DNA from: Mesorhabditis belari
Taxonomy: Eukaryota; Nematoda; Chromadorea; Rhabditida; Rhabditidae
Assembly (NCBI GenBank): GCA_958450365.1
Contig: CAUEEP010000893.1
Span: 831,501 to 895,500, forward strand
Direction: 5' to 3'
Length of the DNA stretch: 64,000 nt
Below, one piece after another: positions 56,275 through 64,000 of the stretch. The position numbers were made by a program, and so were the translations under genes. The notes beneath the pieces were generated by a model. That model had not been told where the DNA came from. It saw only the letters and a list, made by a program, of their open reading frames with translations, and searched no databases. Position 1 is the stretch's first letter. Each line of letters opens with the position of its first letter.

Positions 56275-57118
56275 TATGAGTTTAGGTTTTTGGCAAATGA
56301 AGAAGCTTTATCAAAAGTTTTGGAAGATTTTACTGAAGGGATGGATAAACACTTCACTAACATTTACAAGATGCTTTTTCTTCAGTATGCTTTATTTATT
56401 GACCCCCGATTCAATGGTTGTTCATTCTACGATGATACTAAATGGAATGATATTGAAACGGACTTTGCCCAAAAGTAGGGTAGATATTTACTAATTAAAC
56501 TAGTGCATTTCTCTTTTTTAGATTCATCATGCTCAACGAATCTTCACGAGAACGTTACACGAGAATTGGCCACAAAAGATGTTATTAAAACTGATGATTT
56601 CTCCATCTTCTTCAAACTGTAAAACGAAGCAAACCAATTACAGGTTTTTTTTTCGAATTTTTATGTATTTATAGAATTGTTGAAGCAAGAATTGACCCGT
56701 TTTCTTGAATCAATCGACACGACCCGACCACCCCCAAACGCGAACATTTACGAATGGTGGAAAAATCATCAAATGCATTTTGAACTCTTATACCGGATAG
56801 CACAAGAACTACTGACGGCGCCTTCTAAAAGCGTCACCTCTGAAAGAGTGTTTTCGTAAATTTTACTTGTTTAATTTTTATTTATTTTGTTCTAGTATTG
56901 CCAGTGTTTATCTAAATAATCCTCGTCGTCAACGGATTTTTGAAGACACGGCTATTCAACTTCTCAATATTTCATGTAACCAGGATCATGTGAGGTATCT
57001 GTGGCGTATAGCCACTAACAAGTTACCTAACTCTGGCAGCCTAAAAATTGGAAAAGTATTGAGGAAATCGGTGCGCCTTAATTTTATTTCGCGCCCCAAA
57101 TCATTTATTGTTTTGTAG
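56275..57118 (+). pseudogene. hAT-family transposase C-terminal remnant
   Basis: Pieces: ALSKVLEDFTEGMDKHFTN, YALFIDPRFNG, then about 56677-56860 LLKQELTRFLESIDTTRP and NIYEWWKNHQMHFELLYRIA, ending TAPSKSVTSERVFS; then IASVYLNNPRRQ. The YxWWxxxxxxFxxLxxxAxxxLxxPxxSxxSERxFS pattern is the hAT dimerisation domain. Frameshifts and stops separate the pieces and no N-terminal BED finger or RNase H half is present. It is fused directly to the Tc1 copy upstream. Confidence 0.75.
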
Positions 57119-57450
57119 CTTGTTAGCTGAGTATCTTGTGTTAAAGCCTATATAAAGCAACTGTTGTTCATTTGATTTTGTTATCTTTATTTTTCTGTTT
57201 TCCTTTCATCGTGTGAAAGTTGTGTTCTAATTAGGACGAAATTGTTTCTGTTTTTCTCTTTGCTTTTAATTTAATTGTCGATTTTGTGTGAAAATTGCTC
57301 AAGTGAGAGCCCAAAGATTCCGAGTCAGTCGGCTATTGAGTAAAGTGTTTTAGTTCAAGTGAGATCAGATATCTCGAAACAAGAAATAATGTGTCTTGAG
57401 TGAAGAGTACCAAGCACGCAAAGAATATTTCTTATACAAAGAATATACAG

Positions 57451-57641
57451 TACCGTATTTCCTCTAATAAACGCCCCCTTGGCCAACTTTGGCGCTTCGT
57501 TTTTGAGGTATTTTTAATATATCAAAAGATAGCCCTTAATGTCTTCTATCTTTTGATATATTAAACATAAAAATATCTCCAAATGGGGCGGGGAAACAAA
57601 AGAAAGTTGCCAAGGGGGCGTTTATTAGAGGAAATACGGTA
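57451..57641. mobile_element. Near-perfect palindromic MITE
   Basis: 191 bases from TACCGTATTTCCTCTAATAA to TTATTAGAGGAAATACGGTA. Arms include CGCCCCCTTGGCCAACTTT / AAGTTGCCAAGGGGGCG and ATATCAAAAGATAG / CTATCTTTTGATAT. Very little sequence divergence between arms suggests recent insertion or gene conversion. Confidence 0.9.
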
Positions 57642-57854
57642 TCACCTTTTTTCTAAACATGATTAAATGCTATTGGATTTAGGCGAAACACATAACCATC
57701 AAGTAAAGCAACACGTTACGGTTCGAGAACCGCTTATTCCCGCTATGCAGATCTATCACAAAATGAATGCTCCGAGGAGGAAAGCGATAATGAATGGTTT
57801 ACAATTGATTCGAAAGATAATTCTGAATAGATATACTGTTATATACGTTTATAA

Positions 57855-58137
57855 GATAAAAAGGGTAGAGTAGGCTGTCAGACTAAGTCAGTAAATAAAA
57901 TATATGACACAATAATGTTTTAAATAGAATTTTCACTTTTATAGTGATCAAAAAAGTATTGGCCCTTCTCGAAAATTCCATTGATTAAAATACATAGATT
58001 TTAATCGGATTTAAATTTTTAGATTTGACAAGAACTAAACCCTTTATAAGTAGAAAACTTTTAAATTGAACATTTTATTCAATTCAATGAATGCGAAGAT
58101 TGTAAGAAAACATATTGTGCTTCCACAAGTAAACAGT
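57855..58137. repeat. Tc1-like end and lectin-unit flank
   Basis: Repeats 43365-43640: GGGTAGAGTAGGCTGTCAGA, ATGACACAATAATGTTTTAA, and the terminus TAGTGATCAAAAAAGTATTG. Confidence 0.65.
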
Positions 58138-60098
58138 TTATTTGTTCGCGGGTTTCTGGCAGATATATCGAGCCATCCCTCGATTATTTTCTGGTTGATA
58201 GTAGTAAATGGATGTCTGGTTGATGTTTGTCGACTCATAGCACATCTAAGGAAATAACATCTTAAAAACATAAAATATGGAACCCTGCCATGGAAATTAT
58301 CTCCCCTAAAGTTCATTTTAAGAAAAATGATTTATGATCCTCTGGATTCCGATCCTCAAAGTGTAACCTTGCGGTCAATACGGTAAAATGAATGAAACCG
58401 TGGGTGTCGATAATTTTTCCAAATAAACAAAACAGATGTTATTTGAGGGGCTGTTCCTAGAGCCGATTCTCCAGAGCAAACCAAGCAAAAGTCAGATTTC
58501 AGGTGAAAATCGGGGATAGACTTAAATTCGAGACCAAAGCTTTTTAGAACAGCCCTGCAAAAACATTTGCAAGGAAGAAACGCACCGAATAATAGAGATT
58601 TCCGGTCATACTTGGTACTTCCGTCCCAACGTAATCATCTGGAGTTCCATCACTGTACGTCCTCTTCCCATCCACACGCCGCAATCCGAACCAAACGTAG
58701 AAATCGCTACCGTTGCATCCATTTTTTGAAGTCGCTTTTGGGTTATTTTTTCGGAAACTCGAGCTGATCATTTCTAAAATCATTTTCGATTGAAGTCCAA
58801 ATCAGATGGTACAACAGGGCACCCAACAAACAAACCCTACGGGCTCTTCGAATCTTGTTCTCTTCAGTTAGGCCTGTCTCCCCTCTCTCTCCAAACACCA
58901 ACCTTTGTCCCCTTGCTTCCCATAAACCCTGTGCAACATCTCTCTTTCTTCGCTCTCATGAAAAACTTCCATTCTATACACTTTCGAGGTCTGCCTCGAA
59001 TTGTCCATTCTCAAAAGTCCATGGAAAGTTTATGCCTTTCTCTAGTTAGCTTTATGCACTTTCCCCAAATAAAAACAATTGTCAAAATCGACTTTACTTC
59101 CGATGTCAATATGGCTTTTTCTCAATTTCTTGAATTCAATTCGGCTGGATGCCATAGTAAAGCTTTACTTTTCATAAATTCCTGCTCAACATTTGAATGG
59201 ATGGACGCCAAGTGGGCACCGCTTCTTGTACAGTCTTTCTCGGCTGTTTCCCACTTATACTTGTTCAACTGTCCCTCATCATTGTAAGTGGATTCCTGAG
59301 AAAATACAATAATGTGACTGTAATTTTTGTTGCTTACATGATAGAAGTAGCAGGAGTCAGTTTCCTTTAAATACGCCGACCCGAGACGGCATTTCCCTTC
59401 GAATGATTGAGGGACTGGACAAGCGGAGGACTTTTTATCGGAGTTTCTGGAAATTTTACTTCGTGAACGTTGAAAGAATATTATATTAATCTTCTAATTA
59501 AAAAAATTTTAGAAAAGGGAAAAGGAAAATAGAAATTGCAAAAACCGACTTGCTGTCGATGAGAAGCGTCAACTTCGCCCTGAAAGGTTGATTTTTGATT
59601 TCATTGCTTAAAATTTTCACCCACTCATTAGCCCGGCAAATCTTCAACAGGTCAACTGCTTGTTTTTCTTCATCTTGTGAAGCAGGCCTCAATTTTGAAT
59701 TTTTAAAGGATTCTAACAAGAACTGACAAATTTCGAGCCTTTCGTGACAATGGTCTGTGGAATGGTGTCGAGTTGAAGCTGAAATTTTGGCTTTTGTTTT
59801 TGATTTGATCAAATCTCCAGTTTTCTTGTACTTTCTTATAAGACTTTAATAAGACTATTCACTGGTTCAAATTAAAAATCCAAATCGAAACCTTCCCAAA
59901 AATTACTCACCTCTTTTCAACAAGTAAGCTACCAATAATTCCGAGAAAAATTCCAATGAATATACCAAACAAAAGACCTTTGGTGTTATACGGTTTTGGA
60001 GTCAGGGTTTTTGATCTAGAATTTACGAAAAAGTGATAAAGTTAAACTGATTAAACTTACGGTGATTGGGGCAGCAATTCGAATTGTTCAAGACCCAT
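58138..60098 (-). CDS. Type II transmembrane C-type lectin, tandem copy C
   Basis: The third unit. MGLEQFELLPQSP is followed by the anchor exon (GIFLGIIGSLLVEKR, about 59912-60016). The two short stalk exons seen in A and B (SDCEVFKQ...; STTEAQLVE...) are not present; in their place the intronic BTB-like ORF remains. The lectin domain is present (CPVPQSFEGKCRLGSAYLKE, DSCYFYHVSNKNYSHIIVF, WETAEKDCTRSGAHLASIHS, then FYVWFGLRRVDGKRTYSDGT PDDYVG), as is the last exon CYESTNINQTSIYYYQPE... RYICQKPANK-stop. The lost stalk means either a shorter protein or a decayed gene. Exon phases around the gap were not resolved. Confidence 0.6.
59498..59812 (-). other. BTB/BACK-like ORF fragment, copy C
   Basis: Intact minus frame: ASTRHHSTDHCHERLEICQF, then DEEKQAVDLLKICRANEWVK, then ILSNEIKNQPFRAKLTLLID. 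Several replacements relative to copy A leave the frame open, which hints at past selection. Family assignment is tentative. Confidence 0.35.
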
Positions 60099-60299
60099 TT
60101 TCAAGATCGAAATGGCAAATCCATGGGAAGTCGAGGGTTTAAGAGCGAGAAAAATATGATAAAACAAATTGGTTGAAATTGTTTCGCCAGAAAATCTGGA
60201 AAAGAAAATTTTATGTTGGGAGAAATTATTGCGCAACTTTTCAAAAATCTCTGGGAGTATCTCTGCAAACTGATTGATTGCCTGGACTTTCGGAGACTT

Positions 60300-61090
60300 T
60301 CGATCATCGAAGATAAGATTTTGCCATAAAATTTCATTATCAAGAAATTCTCAAATAGAAAAGTTTACATTTGTTTTGTCTTGCTCTTACTAAAATCTTG
60401 CCTAAAAACCTAAAACCATGATGATAGGACAAATTGGTTGAAATTCTTCGCCTTTTAGTTGGGAGAAATTATTACGCCACTTTTCAAAAATCTGAGAGTA
60501 TCTCTGCAAACTGATTGATTGCCTTGACTTTTCGATCATCGAAGATAAAATTTCTCCATAAAATTTCCTTACCAAGGAATTCACAAAGGGAAAAGTTTAC
60601 ATTTGTTTTGTCTTGCTCTTGCAAAAATCTTGCTTAAAAATTTAAAACCAATCATGGTAAAATGACAAGATTGAAGTGATTTTCTGATTGAAGTGACAGG
60701 ATTGAAGTGGCTTTCTGAGGTGATAGGAACACATTGATGATTGTCAAAGATGAAGAAACTGATCGAACATTTACTTTTACATAAACCTTTTTCGCATTTC
60801 ACGATTCGGATTCGAGATATTCGATTGCATATGTCAGTAACAAGACCTACCCTGAGTATAACCTGGCTTGAGCCGCCTAAAAAAATTTTCTAAGCTCTTG
60901 ACGCTATGAAAACTATTGATATCTTTCGCTTTTTTCTAGTTGATTTCATTGAATCTTTTCGGGAAGCATTTCTAGTGTTCGAAAGTCGTTTTGTTATGGG
61001 TAATTTTGTTGTCACTTCTTTTAATTCAGGCCCAGGCTTGAAGGTTTAACTTTAGGAACAGCCTTATTTCGTTTTTTGTGTCGATCATTT
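60300..61090. repeat. Lectin-unit flanking repeat, copy with internal duplication
   Basis: Matches 48480-49300. The block ATCATCGAAGATAA...CTTGCTCTTRC...AAAATCTTGC is itself repeated (60300-60415 and 60535-60640). Confidence 0.7.
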
Positions 61091-61110
61091 CCTTTTAAAG
61101 GTGTGCTATT

Positions 61111-61645
61111 CTAATATTAGGTTCGCGGGAAAATAATGCGAATTTTTAACTTGTGCTCTTGGGAAAGCAACAAAGCCAATCATAATATTATTCGAAACAT
61201 TTGTTCATTTGTTATCAAAAAATGACGGAACAAAAATTCCTTATTCGAGCTGTTTTACTCTATGACTTTAAGCTTGGAAAATCTGCCCGAGAATCGCATA
61301 ATTCTATTTCAAAGGCCTATGGCGAAGGTAGTAGTAGCAAAAGCCAATGTTATTGATGGTTTGAGCGATTTCGAAGTGGAAATGAGAGCCTAGAAGATGA
61401 GCAGCACGAAGCACATCCTCGAAAGCTGGATGAGTCTCAACTTTTGCAAGTTATCGAAGAAGATCCCACTTGCACCACTCGGGAGTTGTTGGAAATGTTC
61501 AATGTTCATCCTAGTATCATCATTATATTAATTCTAATATCCTTATAATCCATTATATTAATCATCCTAGTATCATCATTATATTTATTGTTTTTTTGAA
61601 ATCAAAATTCGCGTCAAAAAAATGCCCATTATTTTCCCGAAAGTC
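61111..61645 (+). mobile_element. Internally deleted mariner element
   Basis: Termini: GGTTCGCGGGAAAATAATGC on the left, and ATGCCCATTATTTTCCCGAA on the right in inverse orientation. The frame from 61222 reads TEQKFLIRAVLLYDFKLGKS, a stop after SQCY, then WFERFRSGNESLEDEQHEAH and LLQVIEEDPTCTTRELLEMF: the two helix-turn-helix halves of a mariner transposase. The whole catalytic domain is missing. A fragment of the inner sequence (AATGTTATTGATGGTTTGAG) is repeated just outside the right end. Confidence 0.75.
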
Positions 61646-61649
61646 AATG

Positions 61650-62190
61650 TTATTGATGGTTTGAGCGTTTAGAATGATCACGGTAAAATGTGCTATTTCT
61701 TGGTTTCAAGTAAAATCGTCAATGTTCTTTGCGATCTTTTTGCAGATAGTTCTTGCCAGTGATGTGGCCGGGAAGTCATACCATATCCCATTTACGTTAA
61801 TCAGCTGAATTTGTTCAGATGGCTCCTAAGATTGGTCCCAAGGTATTACCTGTACTCGATCCTTAATCGAAACCTGATTATTCGGCTGTCCCTTGTTCTA
61901 ATTTGTGTACCCCAACGTCTTCTGATCATTCCATGACCATCGCTGCCATTAGCTGCAAGATTTGGGCTCAGATTTTGATCTAAATTTCATATCCACACCC
62001 ACCGATAGAACAATCCAGATGTTACCACCAATGTTACCACCCAAATAAATATTCATTTTCTTCTTTGCTATGAGCCGAAGCGCTGTAAGCGTTTTCGGTT
62101 TGACGAGTTTTTTCTGCTTGCGAATGTTTGACGGCTGTATTCGACGAGCAATAAAAATTAAATTTACGCTTTTGATACGGTACAATTTAC
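61650..62190. other. Unassigned repeat-like sequence
   Basis: A minus-strand frame at 61949-62185 lacks recognised domains. Contains a short repeat (TGTTACCACC twice). Possibly another decayed transposon. Confidence 0.3.
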
Positions 62191-62193
62191 TAC

Positions 62194-62816
62194 GATCTAA
62201 AAAGCTTTCATTTTAAAGTCATGGTGAATTTTCAGAGACCAAGACAGTGCATCTCAAATGTAAGCTCATTTGTCGGGGCTTTTATGTTCAGTGTGGAAAG
62301 TCAGCACACGATTACAGGTAGGATTTGATGACGAGTTAGTAACAATAATTTTTTTTTTGTTTTTGTGGATCAAGAAAGACCAGGAAAGACGAAGCCAAAG
62401 TCTGGTTCTGATCGAGTCTTGTCTTGACCTTTTTGTAAAAATTCTTTTTGGATCAGTACCAATAAGCTAAACTCTAGATACATCACAAATGAATGCCCGT
62501 CAGCTTACTTTTTGTGGATGTTCCAATTGGTATTTGGTAGTTTTCTCTACACAATCATTGCCGGCATGATTCTTTCGAAAATGTTGAGACCAAAGAAGAG
62601 AAGATAGGTTAAATGGTAGGATTGCGATGGAAATTGATAGTTCAGGATATTCGTTTCTCAATGTTTGCTGTCATTGGGCACGTTGACGAGAATGATCACC
62701 GCCCAGCGCTGATGATTCGTTTAGCTGATATCCAACAAAAGCTCTTCTTGGCGGAAAGTCATGTCAAAATGTACTTCGTTTCATCAAGGATTAACGAAGT
62801 AAGGTTTATGCGCTAA
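62194..62816 (+). pseudogene. Inward-rectifier K+ channel pseudogene (partial duplicate)
   Basis: Direct copy of the channel exons at 41205-41930. The pore-helix exon (CISNVSSFVGAFMFSVESQ) reaches HTI and then lacks the ten bases coding for most of the GYGY filter. The M2 exon is kept ([20 protein letters not shown]) but its last Gln codon is TAG. The following exon ([20 protein letters not shown]) is present, while all later cytoplasmic exons and M1 are missing. It cannot make a conducting subunit. Confidence 0.9.
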
Positions 62817-63361
62817 AATATTCATGGATATTGCAATGTATCTACAAAGTATTTCTCAAATATGAAGCAATTTTCATAATGTAACTAAACCTGGCTCAAG
62901 AACCCGAGATATTACGATTTTGTAGAATGGCGAGTCATTATTGAGTTTTAAGACCTGGCTCGTTCCATAGAACTAGATAGATTTCTAATTTGTAAAAAAT
63001 TGTCTGCAGAATGGCTTACAATCGTAAAATATCTAACCTAAATTCTTTTAGCATACATCTTCAAGGCTTGTACACGGTTCCCTAGACGTAGTGAGTACTG
63101 CAGAGTGAGCACGTTTATGGCCCGGTTCAAATTCACTCTCGAATTTGACAGGTCAGGTAAAGCCAGAGCCCGCCAGAAGCCTGGTCTGATTCGTTTGAAA
63201 CAACGGTACTGGTTAGTTGAAAGCTAAAAGAAGCTAGGAACCAAAACATTGATTTTAAATTACTTTATGAAGAAATTTATTGCTAGACTAGGCACAAATG
63301 CAAAAAAACGCTTTGTTTTGAGGATATAAATTGTTGATTCATTGACTCTTTCCCTTTCCAG

Positions 63362-63517
63362 ATGATCTTCAACTCTGTGATCGCTCTTTTGGACACGATT
63401 CTCATTTACCTCAATCAATTCGTTTACAATTTGCTTTTCGGCTCTAATCTACCAATTCTTTGCGTTCAATTCTTCCTTATGAATCAATATCTTCTTTTCT
63501 GCTTGGTGATTAGGTGA
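63362..63517 (+). CDS. Small hydrophobic protein, family member 5
   Basis: The ATG lies directly after CCCTTTCCAG. A 51-residue hydrophobic frame (MIFNSVIALLDTILIYLNQF, VYNLLFGSNLPILCVQFFLM, NQYLLFCLVIR-stop). The final Arg codon and stop coincide with an AG/GTGAGC donor at exactly the position where members 1 and 2 splice to their basic tail, so a second exon may exist, though I could not find one. Ungapped match to members 1-3 at Ser5, Val6, Ile7, Asn23, Leu30, Leu33, Gln42 and Arg51. The frame is intact, unlike its neighbour copy at 43175. Confidence 0.5.
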   Translation: MIFNSVIALLDTILIYLNQFVYNLLFGSNLPILCVQFFLMNQYLLFCLVIR

Positions 63518-63699
63518 GCTGGGTAAAAACGGCTACTTTGGCTTGTTAAAAAGATAAAAAGGGTGGAGTAGGCTGTCAGAATAAGTCAGTAAATAAAAAA
63601 TATGACACAATAATGTTTTAAATAGAATTTTAGCGTGATCAGCGGATTTGCGTTGCGGAAGAGATCACCATGGAAAGCCAAGCGAACCGTCACGGTAAC

Positions 63700-64000
63700 A
63701 GCCACGCCGAGAAACTAAACAACAACAACAACAACAACAATAACAATAACAACAGCTACAGTAAAATAACGTAATTTACATTATTTGCCTAATCTCTCAT
63801 AGATTTGGATTGTATGTACTTAGTTTGTATCGAAATTTTCAATTTCCTAGCGTTTTTATGGGTCGGCTTGTACTCTCATTTCCGAACGACTTTCGAACAA
63901 TAGAAATACTCCCCGAAGAGATTCAATAAAAATTGACTAGAAAAAGCGAAAGATATCAATAGTTTTCATAGCATCAAGAGCTTAGAAAATTTTGTAGGCA
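63700..64000. repeat. Inverted copy of 48784-49240
   Basis: The reverse complement of this end (TACAAAATTTTCTAAGCTCT, GAAAACTATTGATATCTTTC, AGAGTACAAGCCGACCCATA, TTAGGCAAATAATGTAAA, then the GTT tract) follows the sequence at 48784-49240, which carries a ~150-base insertion. A third, direct copy of its first part is at 60880-61010. Confidence 0.8.

Noticed and set aside
63720..63760. Poly-Asn/Gln coding tract (AAC repeat)
   Set aside because: Part of a non-coding inverted repeat; its counterpart at 49200 is a GTT tract without an open gene.

Overview
The window is a piece of a nematode nuclear genome, most likely a free-living rhabditid close to or within Caenorhabditis. The evidence is the gene content: an SRG-type chemoreceptor, nematode F-box and RING/B-box families, clustered C-type lectins, an inward-rectifier K+ channel of IRK type, and a FLYWCH-MULE transposase. 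The introns fit too: they are AT-rich, often 33-50 bases long, and end in TTTCAG or TTTTAG. There are no bacterial operons, rRNA genes or CRISPR arrays. Exon models were built by eye from conserved motifs, splice sites and reading-frame continuity. Where all exons join in phase I say so.

Left arm (1-21.4 kb): a RING-RING-B-box-coiled-coil gene on the minus strand (1-3271, cut by the window edge) is followed by a patchwork of segmental duplications. These hold two intact tandem F-box genes (6.4-7.9 and 12.9-14.4 kb, minus) and a third diverged fragment. They also hold scattered relics of mitochondrial trans-2-enoyl-CoA reductase (MECR) at 5.2, 9.7 and 15.2 kb. A previously unnamed family of tiny hydrophobic proteins (8.4, 16.0, 20.3 kb) is interspersed, with two more members near 43.2 and 63.4 kb. 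Two foldback elements carry tRNA-like modules, and there are several MITE families.

Centre (21.4-43 kb): a divergent two-exon calmodulin-like gene (22.5 kb), the SRG receptor (25.3-27.2 kb, minus), a dead Tc1-like copy and a MULE transposase (28-30.5 kb, minus), a protein kinase homologue with a substituted catalytic lysine (32.5-35.1 kb, plus), two tandem four-span membrane protein genes (36-38.5 kb, minus), a 15-base minisatellite ORF (40.2 kb) and an apparently complete IRK-type channel gene (40.8-42.9 kb, plus).

Right arm (43-64 kb): three tandem type II transmembrane C-type lectin genes (45.8-48.3, 51.7-53.9, 58.1-60.1 kb, all minus), separated and broken up by Tc1, mariner and hAT remnants and MITEs. 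After them comes a partial K+ channel duplicate in which a 10-base deletion removes the selectivity filter. The last ~280 bases are an inverted copy of sequence at 48.8-49.2 kb.

No joint pathway links the genes. The common theme is fast-evolving, lineage-expanded nematode families (F-box, RING, C-type lectin, chemoreceptor) embedded in repeats. The best candidate for something undescribed is the small hydrophobic protein family, one member of which lies head-to-head with an F-box gene.
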